Shown here: one piece after another, positions 6,251 to 14,287 of the stretch
How positions within the stretch are numbered: position 1 is the first letter of the stretch
Layout of the letters: each line of letters begins with the position of its first letter
Source: a virus
DNA: 28,787 nt
Virus record (IMG/VR): IMGVR_UViG_3300023176_001959
Coordinates: 1 to 28,787 of that record
Reading direction: 5' to 3' (one strand)
Position numbers and translations under genes: made by a program
Notes under the pieces: generated by a model
Seen by the model: the letters and a program-made list of their open reading frames with translations, nothing else
Databases searched by the model: none
Told to the model about the DNA's origin: nothing

Positions 6251-9200
6251 TCAACCTAGTCTCTTTTCCAGAGCGTCTACTTTATCGGAGAGTTCCTTGA
6301 TTGCTTCAATGAGCAGAGGAACAATCTTATCGTACTGAACTGTAATGTAGTTCTCATCAACAGGTGCAGTTTTAACTGCCTCAGGAAGAACTGCTTGAAC
6401 TTCCTGTGCGGAAACACCAACGTGTGTTTCTGCTTTACTGAAACCTAGTTTCTCAGCAACATCGTTGAATGTATAAGTGAAACCGCTCAGTTGGAGAACC
6501 TTATCCAGTGCATTTTCAAGTGGCTTGATGTTCTCTTTGAGTCTTTCATCAGAAACGAAAGCGATAACATCACCAGTTGCACTGAAATCACCAGTGACTC
6601 TTGCACCATCAGAACGAGTATTGATTCTTACCGTATTGTCATGATAGAGGTTGATAGCACCATCAGCGTTAGCATCAATCATGCTCTCGCCAGTGTACTT
6701 CTGAATGTAGACTCCACCATTACCACGGAGGAAGAGTGAACCATCTCCTCTATCATCAATGTAACTGTTAAGACTATCATGATAGAGGTCTAAGTCATCA
6801 CCATCGCCAAGATACAGGTGATCGTTATCACCGAACCTCATGGTTCCGTTTGTATCAATATCGCCTGTGATAGTTGCAACACCAGCAACACTCAGGTTTC
6901 CACAAACGTTCAGGTTCTTAGCAATACCAACGCCACCACCAACTACAAGAGAACCAGTTGTGCAGCTATTTGACTCTGTGGTTCCACCAAGAGTTTGGTC
7001 TCCACCAATGTTGAGGTTCTTCTCAACACCAACGCCACCATCAACAATAAGAGCACCAGTATCTTTGCTGGTAGACTCTGTGGTTCCACCGATAGTAGCG
7101 ACTCCACAAACATTCAGGTTCTTGGCAATACCAACACCACCAGAAACAACCAGAGCACCAGTTTCACAGTTGGTTGACTGTGTTGTATCGGTGATTTGTG
7201 TTGCACTCTCAATCTTAACTTCGCCCTTGATTTGAACGTTGTCGTTCATCTTCAACTCTTTGTTGAAGGTTACTGGACCGTCAAACTGTGACAGAACCTG
7301 CTGTGAGTTACCACCTTCAACCAGGATTCTTTCCTTAACAATAATTTCGTCAAATACAACAGAAAGTCTTGAAGGATCCTGACCAGTAACAGTTGGAACA
7401 GGAATATCGAAGGTGATCTGCTCACCAGACTGTGCAGAATACTTGGTGTTACCAATGAAGAAGTCACCATCACTGTTCATACCAGTGTAGATAACGTTAC
7501 CGCAGGAACTTTCCTGTGATTGTGCAAGGAAGTCTTCTCTTTCTGTCAGAGTTCTGTTCTGAACCTGTGGCAGACCTGTGGAGTAGTTACCAGGACCATA
7601 ACCAAGATATTCGAACGTATGGCTAGAAGCACGAAGAATAGATGGTCTACGGAATTCAATAGGTAGTGGTTTGATCTTACGAATAAGTGTTCCAGTAGCA
7701 TGGTTCTCTTTCAGAGTACCCATGGAACCACGAATGACTTGGATCTCATCATTACCAGAACCACTCAGCGTGCTGCTGGTGATTCTCATAATCTCATTGT
7801 TGACCTGGATATAAGAACCAAGTGGGAATCTGGATGTAGTTGAGATACCAGAGTTTGGTACACTTACAGAGAACGAAACATCGTTTGTGATGTTTTGGTT
7901 GAGAATAAGAGTCTCATTCTGATAGAATGGAACACCTCTGGTTCCAAGGTTTTCTCCTAGTGAGTCGGCAGTTGCATCGTTACCAGACAGAGCGTGCTTG
8001 ATAAGTGAGACATTTGCACCGAAACTTCTCTTAGTCTTAGAAGTTAGAGAGGTTGGAGATAGAACCTCAGTTACAGTATAACTACCAAGGTTGTTGTTAG
8101 AAGCATCTAGTACAGTAAACTTATTACCAGAGACTAAACCATGTGCTCCACCACAAGTGAAGGTAGCAACTTGTGTTGAAGAGTTGTATGAGGTTGATGT
8201 AGTCTTGACAGTAGGACCAATATTGAAGAAGTATTGACCAACTGTTGGATATGCATCAGATGAGGTTTGAGCAATAGAGATCTGGTTCTTAGCAGGAATA
8301 CCGTGGATGGCATAGTGCCCATCAGTAGCAGTACCGACACCAGTCAGTTGGATGGAGTTACCAACGGAAGTTGAAATACCAGCAGTGGAAAGTACAATGT
8401 TTGCGGTAGGTGTTCCACCAATAACAGTACTATCAAACCATAGAGTCTGACCATTGGCATATCCAGATCCACCAGAGATGATGTCTGTGGATGTTACCGA
8501 ACCACCAGAGACTACAACCTTAGCAGTTGCACCACTCCAAGTTGTCAGAGTGTTCTCATTATACAGTTTTACGTTGAAGTAAGTATTATCTGTGTGACCA
8601 GAACCACCATTCAGTGTTCCATAGGTAACAAGACTGTTGAGTTGGTGCTCTCTATCAAATGTAAGTGTGGTGATACCAGCATTTGAAGTAGAAACACCAG
8701 TAATAGATGGACTCAGTACAAGATTATTGACGAACTTGTCAATGCTTTCTCTTGTAATACTCTTTCTAAGGTCGTTAGATACAACCTCACCAAGAGGTTC
8801 TCTCTTAGCAAATGATACAGCAGATGCTGGGTTATCATGAACGTTATCCTTATCCAACTGAGGATAGAGGTCAACAACGTTCTGTGCATAATTCAGGTCA
8901 GTGAACTCACTCTCAATACTGTTGGATGCATTGAGCATGTAGACATAGTAAACACCATCCTGAACATTGTAAATGTAAGGAGTGATGACTTCTTTTCTGT
9001 ATACGAAGAAGTTACCCTTAACATCGTTCCTTTCAAATCTAGGAAGTGAGATGTTTCTTACGTTTGTATTGTTTGTAAATACGCCTGGACTATGAACAGT
9101 ACCAAAAACATCAGTAGTGCTGTACTTAAACTCCTTGTCACTAACAACATCCGATACCGCAAAGGTTCCGTTGTAACCAATATTGATGGTTGCAGCAGTG

Positions 9201-11860
9201 TTTGTTGTGCTGGTAACGTTCTTAACAATGATCTGGTCACCAACTTTCAGACTATGTGCAAGGTCTGATGTTACGGTAACTAGGTTATTGATAGAATCAA
9301 AAGTACATGTACTGATGAATCTTGGGTTGCGCTCGAAGAGGTAATCGGAAGAAGTTAGAGATGAGAGTGAGAAATCTGCATCACTTCTAGCGCCAGTTGT
9401 ACTAGATTCTTGAATGACGAAACCTTCATTAGGATCTCTACCATTTACAAGTTCCTTAGGAATGACAACACGAACCTTGTAGAGTTTTTCATCCAAGCTT
9501 CTTGGGTCATCAATACGCTTGATATATGCAACGTCGGTCTTTTCTGTTAGCGTTGCAACGCCAAGAGAACTGATAGTAGTGAAGATATCGTTGTTTTGGT
9601 CAACGTGTACATACCAGTTGGAGTTTACCGAGTCCCATTGAATTGGTGAACCAATTTCACCAGCATTCTTATCAGATACTCTACTGATAACTTTAAGTTG
9701 AGTACCAAGATAGATGGGGATGGGTACAGGAGTTGCTGCTTCTGCGTTTGTTTGTGATGATGCTACCTTAATTTCCGATGCAGAATGGCGAATAGCATAG
9801 TATACAGTATTTTCTACCAGGTTTTCTGGTACGTCACCAGTTTCACTGATGATTCTAATCTTTTCACCAGTCTGAATGTCATGTGTACCAAGGGTCAGGA
9901 TGTTAGAACCCGATGATACTGCATCATATGTTTTTGCCGATGATGTTTCACCACGAGCAATAGTTGTACCAGAACCGATAATATTGTCAAGCATGTAGAC
10001 GCTTGCACTCTTGGTTCCTAATGTGGTGTCAATGTATAGAGTTTCATTCTCTCTTGCACCAATACGATAACCCTGAGTGATGACAGGTGGTGCATCGTCA
10101 GCATTATTGAAACCAAACAGATACAGGTGGCTGGCAATACCTACCTGTTGAGTCTTATCAACGTCAAACGCAATCCAGTCGATGTTTGCTTCTTCTGTTG
10201 TGACTGCCTTTGGCGTAATGATGTTGGTGATAAATGCTTTGTTGTCCTTATCAAATGCTTCCTTCTTGAAACCATCAGATGATAGGGAGAACTGACCAAA
10301 GTTGGAGTTAGAGTTGGTGATAGAAGCGTCACCACCAGACTCCATGGAGAAGTGCTTGTTGAAACCAATAGCAAAAACGGAAACAACCTGAATGAAGGAG
10401 TCGTTGCTAACTTTAATGTGAACTGGTTGCCAACCTTGTCTGTAAATAGCACCAGAGTCTAGGTGATAGACTGTTGCTAAGTTTGTAGAAGATGAACCAG
10501 AAGATAGAGCAGCACCAGTTACCTTAGAATAGGTGATAGAATCATACGTTCTATTTGTGGTGTTGTACTTCGCAAATGCACGGTCATCTTTTTGTAGAGA
10601 CACAGCGGTGAACTGTGCAACAACCATTGAACGGAAACCTGCCGCCTTTGAACCATCGGCGTGCATACCATTCATACCCCATACAGAGCGTAGGGAGATG
10701 TTGAAGATATATGGAGAAGCACCAGATACGGTGTCAGTTTCAATAGTTACGGTTGCAGATGAACCACTGAGACCACCAGAAGAACCAGCAGGGAGGTTAT
10801 CTCTTACGAATGGGAGAATGTAGGTGAATGTTGTCTCATCAATAACAGTCTGAACCTTTGTTGATACGTTAAAGTCATCAACGTTGACACCACGAATCTT
10901 GATAGGGGTGTCGGCAGTAAAACCGTGTGCAGTCTGGGTAGTAACAGTTACGACTGGACCAGGAGTTACACCGTCACCACAAATGATGTTACCGATGTTG
11001 ATAGGGTCAGAAGCAAACGCACCAACAATTTCCCACTCAGGACGTTGCTTAGAGAAACCAAGTGCATCCTCTGGATACTTTTGGTCAATATCTCTACCCG
11101 ATGCTTCATTGAAAGCATTGGATAGTTTGCTATAATACATGTCAAGGTCAGTGATAGCATATCCAGAGGGGATATTGACGCCATCAGCGTACTCGAAACA
11201 GGTCAGTTTGTGGTGAGAGAATGTTGGCTTCGACTGGTTATTAGTTGAGAAATCAACGGGGTCAGTGTAAACTAGACCGCTCTCGCTACCATCAAAGATA
11301 GAGAACTGCCAGAAGTAACATGCACCAGTTACTCTGAAAATAGCAGAACCATTTAGGTTATCATCAGTTGGGTTTGGAATGTACTTAGGACGAATCTTAG
11401 TCTTTCTAAGGTCAAGACCAACCAGAGAAGTACCACGGGGAACAACAACACCACCGTTGATACTGTTGAACTTATAGAGAATATTGTTTGTCTGAGTTAA
11501 ATCAAAGTTAGAGCTCAGTGTAAGGGAAAGTTCTTCTGACGCTACGCTCTCTGCGCCAGATGGGGATACTGCTCTGGCAACATTCGCGACTGATTTAATA
11601 GCATAACCAGGTCTGTTATCAACTACGTGTTCACCTGGGAACAAAAGAATTGTAGTCTTTTCTACTAAGTCGTTATTATCTCCACGCAAATACGAGAACC
11701 TAGCAGATTCTAGTAATGCCCTCTGAATAGTTTTGAAGGGTTTAGTTAACGAATTGCCTTGGTTATCAATGCTATCCGTTGCATCAAGGTCATTAGGATT
11801 GACGTAAAGAATTCTGCCTTCTGTATTCCTAATAAAATTTTCTAGTTTGTTCAGTGGCAT
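6251..11860 (-). CDS. giant tail-fibre/baseplate appendage protein with C-terminal S74 chaperone domain
   Basis: At 1869 aa this is the largest gene. The N-terminus (GRILYVNPNDLDAT...PFKTIQRAL) has the opening pattern of right-handed beta-helix proteins. The middle is a long series of beta-rich segments, including an ISGGSGYANGQTL module also seen in the gp5-like hub. Three tandem 34-residue repeats follow at about residues 1559-1660, then LYLGDGDDLDLYHDS-type fibre repeats. The last 100 residues are a peptidase S74 intramolecular chaperone: SDERLKENI (catalytic Ser about 1770, with its Lys) and the SAQEVQAVLPEAV helix, ending in a coiled coil. By analogy it trimerises and then cleaves itself before that serine. 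A GATAAATA motif 33 bases upstream is a likely late promoter and a terminator follows the stop. Confidence 0.88.
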   Translation of the reverse strand: MPLNKLENFIRNTEGRILYVNPNDLDATDSIDNQGNSLTKPFKTIQRALLESARFSYLRGDNNDLVEKTTILLFPGEHVVDNRPGYAIKSVANVARAVSPSGAESVASEELSLTLSSNFDLTQTNNILYKFNSINGGVVVPRGTSLVGLDLRKTKIRPKYIPNPTDDNLNGSAIFRVTGACYFWQFSIFDGSESGLVYTDPVDFSTNNQSKPTFSHHKLTCFEYADGVNIPSGYAITDLDMYYSKLSNAFNEASGRDIDQKYPEDALGFSKQRPEWEIVGAFASDPINIGNIICGDGVTPGPVVTVTTQTAHGFTADTPIKIRGVNVDDFNVSTKVQTVIDETTFTYILPFVRDNLPAGSSGGLSGSSATVTIETDTVSGASPYIFNISLRSVWGMNGMHADGSKAAGFRSMVVAQFTAVSLQKDDRAFAKYNTTNRTYDSITYSKVTGAALSSGSSSTNLATVYHLDSGAIYRQGWQPVHIKVSNDSFIQVVSVFAIGFNKHFSMESGGDASITNSNSNFGQFSLSSDGFKKEAFDKDNKAFITNIITPKAVTTEEANIDWIAFDVDKTQQVGIASHLYLFGFNNADDAPPVITQGYRIGARENETLYIDTTLGTKSASVYMLDNIIGSGTTIARGETSSAKTYDAVSSGSNILTLGTHDIQTGEKIRIISETGDVPENLVENTVYYAIRHSASEIKVASSQTNAEAATPVPIPIYLGTQLKVISRVSDKNAGEIGSPIQWDSVNSNWYVHVDQNNDIFTTISSLGVATLTEKTDVAYIKRIDDPRSLDEKLYKVRVVIPKELVNGRDPNEGFVIQESSTTGARSDADFSLSSLTSSDYLFERNPRFISTCTFDSINNLVTVTSDLAHSLKVGDQIIVKNVTSTTNTAATINIGYNGTFAVSDVVSDKEFKYSTTDVFGTVHSPGVFTNNTNVRNISLPRFERNDVKGNFFVYRKEVITPYIYNVQDGVYYVYMLNASNSIESEFTDLNYAQNVVDLYPQLDKDNVHDNPASAVSFAKREPLGEVVSNDLRKSITRESIDKFVNNLVLSPSITGVSTSNAGITTLTFDREHQLNSLVTYGTLNGGSGHTDNTYFNVKLYNENTLTTWSGATAKVVVSGGSVTSTDIISGGSGYANGQTLWFDSTVIGGTPTANIVLSTAGISTSVGNSIQLTGVGTATDGHYAIHGIPAKNQISIAQTSSDAYPTVGQYFFNIGPTVKTTSTSYNSSTQVATFTCGGAHGLVSGNKFTVLDASNNNLGSYTVTEVLSPTSLTSKTKRSFGANVSLIKHALSGNDATADSLGENLGTRGVPFYQNETLILNQNITNDVSFSVSVPNSGISTTSRFPLGSYIQVNNEIMRITSSTLSGSGNDEIQVIRGSMGTLKENHATGTLIRKIKPLPIEFRRPSILRASSHTFEYLGYGPGNYSTGLPQVQNRTLTEREDFLAQSQESSCGNVIYTGMNSDGDFFIGNTKYSAQSGEQITFDIPVPTVTGQDPSRLSVVFDEIIVKERILVEGGNSQQVLSQFDGPVTFNKELKMNDNVQIKGEVKIESATQITDTTQSTNCETGALVVSGGVGIAKNLNVCGVATIGGTTESTSKDTGALIVDGGVGVEKNLNIGGDQTLGGTTESNSCTTGSLVVGGGVGIAKNLNVCGNLSVAGVATITGDIDTNGTMRFGDNDHLYLGDGDDLDLYHDSLNSYIDDRGDGSLFLRGNGGVYIQKYTGESMIDANADGAINLYHDNTVRINTRSDGARVTGDFSATGDVIAFVSDERLKENIKPLENALDKVLQLSGFTYTFNDVAEKLGFSKAETHVGVSAQEVQAVLPEAVKTAPVDENYITVQYDKIVPLLIEAIKELSDKVDALEKRLG
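6881..7186 (-). repeat. three tandem 102-bp coding repeats in the fibre gene
   Basis: Three in-frame copies of a 34-residue unit of the form TT[EQ]S...TG[AS]L[VI]V.GGVG[IV].KNLN[VI].G; adjacent copies of the TGGTTCC boundary lie exactly 102 bases apart (6979 and 7081). Each unit probably forms one rung-like segment of the fibre shaft. Copy number could vary between relatives by recombination. Confidence 0.85.
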
Positions 11861-11892
11861 TGTATGAGTTTTCTCTAACTGTTACATGACTT

Positions 11893-11900
11893 TATTTATC
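11893..11900 (-). promoter_or_regulatory. candidate late promoter for the giant fibre gene
   Basis: GATAAATA on the minus strand, close to the T4 late consensus TATAAATA, 33 bases before the fibre ATG. It overlaps the stop codon of the 101-aa gene. This assumes the phage has T4-style gp55/gp33 late transcription, which the gp33 gene in this window supports. Confidence 0.5.
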
Positions 11901-12201
11901 CCATAAAATCTTCCTCGTCATAGAAAGGAAGCAAGTCAGAAGGCAAATCTTTTGGATTGCTAATATCAACTGGATCGAAGCAAGGGTGCATCGATTCCAT
12001 TATCATATAGTTAGAACCTCTATATACATCCTCCACTTCGTAGGACTCATTGTTATTTGCTTCGTCAACTAATTCTCGATCATAGAGATGACCATCTGGC
12101 ATCTCGTCGAATGTAAAAGGTATTTGCTCAAAAAAGTACATCTTTACGATGGTTCTCCCCTCGTTATACCAACAGTGCTTCGTTGTAATGGTATAAGACA
12201 T
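11896..12201 (-). CDS. small acidic hypothetical protein (101 aa)
   Basis: A 101-aa protein rich in Asp, Glu and aromatic residues (for example LLPFYDEEDF at the end), with no membrane segment and no family I recognise. It lies between the tRNA cluster and the giant fibre gene, 31 bases after tRNA-Leu, with its own ATAAATA motif 19 bases upstream. The ATG at 12201 is the only plausible start. Function unknown; its acidity would be compatible with a nucleic-acid mimic or inhibitor, but nothing specific supports that. Confidence 0.7.
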   Translation of the reverse strand: MSYTITTKHCWYNEGRTIVKMYFFEQIPFTFDEMPDGHLYDRELVDEANNNESYEVEDVYRGSNYMIMESMHPCFDPVDISNPKDLPSDLLPFYDEEDFMG

Positions 12202-12219
12202 AACTTTTTTCTTTTGTCT

Positions 12220-12226
12220 TATTTAT
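12220..12226 (-). promoter_or_regulatory. candidate late promoter for the 101-aa gene
   Basis: An ATAAATA motif on the minus strand in the A/T-rich gap between tRNA-Leu and the 101-aa gene, 19 bases before its ATG. The AT-rich surroundings weaken the call. Confidence 0.35.
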
Positions 12227-12231
12227 TTTTA

Positions 12232-12315
12232 TAGGACGAGAGGGACTTGAACCCTCACGAGCACGATGCTCAACAGATTTTAAGTCTGGTGCGTCTACCA
12301 TTCCGCCACCGTCCC
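12232..12315 (-). tRNA. tRNA-Leu (anticodon UAA)
   Basis: A class II tRNA with a long variable arm. The 7-bp acceptor GGGACGG/TCGTCCT includes two G-U pairs; the D-arm has GCGGAATGGTAGACGC, the anticodon loop is CTTAAAA (anticodon TAA), and the T-arm is GAGGG-TTCAAGT-CCCTC. The discriminator is A and the CCA end is not encoded. It reads UUA/UUG, codons favoured in an AT-rich phage. Confidence 0.93.
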
Positions 12316-12320
12316 GTAGG

Positions 12321-12393
12321 TGCTCCATGCGTGGATCGAACACGCCTCAGGCGAATTATGAGTTCGCTGCATTCACCAGATTGCTAATGGAGC
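12321..12393 (-). tRNA. tRNA with anticodon CAU (Met elongator, or Ile2)
   Basis: The acceptor GCTCCAT/ATGGAGC is a perfect 7 bp. The anticodon arm is GCGAA-CTCATAA-TTCGC and the T-arm GCGTG-TTCGATC-CACGC; the discriminator is A. The encoded 3' end is CCT, not CCA. The G1-C72 pair rules out a standard initiator tRNA. CAU could be Met, or Ile if C34 is converted to lysidine; the neighbouring UAU tRNA already reads AUA, which slightly favours Met. Confidence 0.9.
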
Positions 12394-12395
12394 AA

Positions 12396-12467
12396 TAGGA
12401 GTACTGGGAGTTGAACCCAGACTAACCCGTTATAAGCAGGTCGCTCTAACCATTAAGCTATACTCCC
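12396..12467 (-). tRNA. tRNA-Ile (anticodon UAU)
   Basis: The acceptor is GGGAGTA/TACTCCT (one G-U pair) and the D-arm has TAGCTTAATGGTTAGAGC. The anticodon arm is ACCTG-CTTATAA-CGGGT, giving anticodon TAT, and the T-arm is CTGGG-TTCAACT-CCCAG. The discriminator is A. UAU reads AUA directly, which is uncommon in bacteria because they normally use a lysidine-modified CAU tRNA for that codon. It is two bases upstream of the next tRNA. Confidence 0.87.
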
Positions 12468-12534
12468 GCAGATGAACTTACTGAGCTTCGTTATTTTGCT
12501 CAGTGTATATTCGATACAGTTCATCATCTGCGGG
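12465..12534 (-). other. long inverted repeat joining the antitoxin 3' end to the tRNA 5' end
   Basis: Outer arms 12465-12478 and 12518-12534 (14 bp with a 3-base bulge, CCCGCAGATGA) enclose an inner 7-bp hairpin (12480-12486 / 12498-12504, ACTGAGC). The structure contains the antitoxin stop codon and reaches into the first three bases of tRNA-Ile. In the transcript it could guide 5' processing of the tRNA cluster or protect the mRNA 3' end. There is no U-tract, so it is not a terminator. Confidence 0.6.
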
Positions 12535-12651
12535 TATCATAACTGCGGCAGTACCATCTTCTTTGACGATACCAATACTCTCTCCGTTTTCTACACGTTC
12601 GAGAAGAGAATCAAAGTTCTCTTCCCACTCTTCCAATGTAAATACTTCCAT
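12478..12651 (-). CDS. Phd/YefM-like antitoxin (57 aa)
   Basis: A 57-residue protein: MEVFTLEEWEENFDSLLERV, then ENGESIGIV and GTAAVMIPADDELYRIYTE. This is the core pattern of the Phd/YefM antitoxin fold: a first strand, a helix ending in a VENGE-type turn, a strand, then AAVM and a C-terminal helix. Those proteins dimerise and bind operator DNA. Its ATG overlaps the TAA of the 65-aa gene by one base (TAATG), so translation is coupled. No recognisable toxin (Doc, YoeB or RelE type) lies beside it, so it is either an orphan antitoxin able to neutralise a host toxin or a small regulator. It should be expressed early from the promoter at 12872-12900. Confidence 0.7.
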   Translation of the reverse strand: MEVFTLEEWEENFDSLLERVENGESIGIVKEDGTAAVMIPADDELYRIYTEQNNEAQ

Positions 12652-12848
12652 TATTCTGCTACGGCAAGGTCAGCATACTCGATTTGGTGAGGTTCAAGGT
12701 TAGCAGTGACGACTTCCAGGACATTCATAAACTCCTGAACAGTTTCACACTCTACCATTTTTTCGTTGCCCTCATCACTAAGGAGAAGGAATGAGCGGGT
12801 GCAGACATCAATAACAATGCCCATCACGCATTCGGTTTCTCTGCTCAT
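12651..12848 (-). CDS. small hypothetical protein paired with the Phd-like antitoxin (65 aa)
   Basis: A 65-aa protein with a beta-rich N-terminal half (GIVIDVCTRSFLLLSDEG) and an acidic helical C-terminal half. It is the first gene behind the strong sigma70-like promoter and is coupled to the antitoxin gene by a TAATG overlap. It has no toxin motif that I recognise, and is more acidic than typical mRNA-cleaving toxins. The start at 12848 leaves a leader of about 17 bases without an obvious Shine-Dalgarno sequence. Function unknown. Confidence 0.65.
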   Translation of the reverse strand: MSRETECVMGIVIDVCTRSFLLLSDEGNEKMVECETVQEFMNVLEVVTANLEPHQIEYADLAVAE

Positions 12849-12871
12849 GGTGTTTCGTTGAATACCCCCAT

Positions 12872-12900
12872 ATTATAGGGCAAACCAAAGCAGGCGTCAA
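12872..12900 (-). promoter_or_regulatory. consensus sigma70-type early promoter
   Basis: On the minus strand, TTGACG (12895-12900), a 17-base spacer and TATAAT (12872-12877). Transcription would begin near 12865 and cover the 65-aa gene, the antitoxin and the tRNAs. The -35 box overlaps the last codons of the coiled-coil gene. The first nine bases (TTGACGCCT) are the same as in the gp32 promoter. Confidence 0.85.
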
Positions 12901-13583
12901 GTATCTGGTGACAAATCCTTGATAGTCTCGATGGCAAGGTCTATCTGTGCGTTCTTTTCAGTTAAAACTCTTGATGTTTGGTTATAACCGTACCTAGTTA
13001 TTTCTGATTCGGACCTTTGTTCCTTAATAGCATTGGACTTTGGTATTAAATTAGATACCTGATTTTGCAATATATCTATTCTATCTTGCAGTGCTGTGAT
13101 AGAAGAACCGTGAGAGACGCAAACAGAAGAGGTGCATGGTGATCTATAACATGCGCCAATGTCTGCAAATAAAGATCCTAAACCAACCTGAGAACTATCA
13201 TCTTGGTTATAAACTAAGAAAGAACCAATACCAACATTAGAGGAACTTAACGTATTATCCGTATTTCCATATGGATCATTACCACTATATGTTGATGAAG
13301 AATAGTTTGGTGTCTTTGACACTACCCTGTCAGGAAATACTGTGGTGGCAGCAACAGTTGTTCCACATCCAACATTAAAAGCATTGAGAGATAGAACTAC
13401 AATCTCTGCTTTCAGGTCATTGATTTGTGATACGAGAGAAACAATATCTGAGTCAACTTTAACTAGCGATGGACCAAACAACTCAATTTCTACTTCTGAG
13501 TTTGGTTTCTCCTGAGAAACATAAGAGATTGCATTCTCGTTATTCTTTTTCTTTTGTTCTAAACTATCAATTAACTGACTCAT
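12897..13583 (-). CDS. coiled-coil structural protein of the tail operon (228 aa)
   Basis: Heptad-like helices at residues 1-85 and about 165-228 flank a Ser/Thr/Gly-rich centre. The centre contains cysteines in the pattern ACYRSPCTSSVC (about residues 145-155) and TVFPDRVV. No enzymatic motif is present. Its position as the last gene of the baseplate/hub operon (TAATG overlap with the S74 protein) suggests a virion or fibre-attachment component, trimeric by analogy with its neighbours, but I do not recognise a T4 counterpart. Confidence 0.7.
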   Translation of the reverse strand: MSQLIDSLEQKKKNNENAISYVSQEKPNSEVEIELFGPSLVKVDSDIVSLVSQINDLKAEIVVLSLNAFNVGCGTTVAATTVFPDRVVSKTPNYSSSTYSGNDPYGNTDNTLSSSNVGIGSFLVYNQDDSSQVGLGSLFADIGACYRSPCTSSVCVSHGSSITALQDRIDILQNQVSNLIPKSNAIKEQRSESEITRYGYNQTSRVLTEKNAQIDLAIETIKDLSPDT

Positions 13584-14278
13584 TATTCTTCTCCATTTTT
13601 AAGTTGTTCAACTGTTGCTTTTAGATCATTTATCTGGTCTTGCTGTTCCTTTATCGCTTCAACTAGAAGACCAACTAAGTTTCCATAAGCAACGCCTTTA
13701 TATCCATCAAATCTTTCTTCTACTGCTTCTGGAATAACTTTCTCAACTTCCTGTGCAATAAAACCTATCTGTTTCTTTTTATCTTCTTTGAAGTCAAATG
13801 TGACACCACGAAGAGCAGATACTTTTTCTAGTGGGTCCTTAATAGTATGAATATTTTCTTTCAGTCTTTCGTCTGACGATGGTAATGCTTTACCAAGAGC
13901 AAGTTCTACATCAAGGTTTCTACCATTGACAGTAATTAAACCAAGGAGATTTGTATTTCCAGTAAACGTTGCTGAACCGATAAACTTTACCAGTCCAGTG
14001 TGTATCATGGTGGAGAAACCTGCAAGTATTCCACCAGTAGCAAATAGACTTGGAATAGTTGGTTTTAGGTCAAGTGGATTCTTAATTAAGAAAACACTTC
14101 CAGTTTTAACACTCTGACCAAGAGTAAGACTATTCTTTCCAACTAAGTGGTTCTCATTTACAATAACATTATCCTGAAACATTGATTGTTCAGAATAAGT
14201 TTTCTGAGTTCCTGGTATGTTGCCACCTTTTAGAATATTGAAGATGGAAAATATACTTGTTGCTGCTTGGAATGCCAT
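13583..14278 (-). CDS. short fibre protein with C-terminal S74 autoprotease/chaperone
   Basis: A 231-aa protein with a hydrophobic N-terminus (MAFQAATSIFSIFNILKGG), a short beta-rich shaft (residues 30-130), and a peptidase S74 domain from about residue 134. The S74 region has PSSDERLKENI with the catalytic Ser-Lys pair, IGFIAQEVEKVIPEAV, and a terminal coiled coil. Such domains fold the trimer and then cut themselves off before the serine, leaving a fibre of only about 134 residues here. A strong Shine-Dalgarno (AGGAG, 8 bases before the ATG) stands out among otherwise coupled starts. The SDERLKENI segment matches that of the giant fibre, so the two share a chaperone module. Confidence 0.85.
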   Translation of the reverse strand: MAFQAATSIFSIFNILKGGNIPGTQKTYSEQSMFQDNVIVNENHLVGKNSLTLGQSVKTGSVFLIKNPLDLKPTIPSLFATGGILAGFSTMIHTGLVKFIGSATFTGNTNLLGLITVNGRNLDVELALGKALPSSDERLKENIHTIKDPLEKVSALRGVTFDFKEDKKKQIGFIAQEVEKVIPEAVEERFDGYKGVAYGNLVGLLVEAIKEQQDQINDLKATVEQLKNGEE

Positions 14279-14287
14279 ATTATTCTC

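Noticed and set aside
6881-7186. Regular 102-bp repeats considered as a CRISPR-like array
   Set aside because: The repeats are in frame within the fibre gene, have no constant repeat/variable spacer pattern, and encode a repeated protein module.
12321-12393. Initiator tRNA-fMet
   Set aside because: The acceptor begins with a G1-C72 pair rather than the unpaired position 1 of bacterial initiator tRNAs, and the anticodon stem lacks the three G-C pairs.
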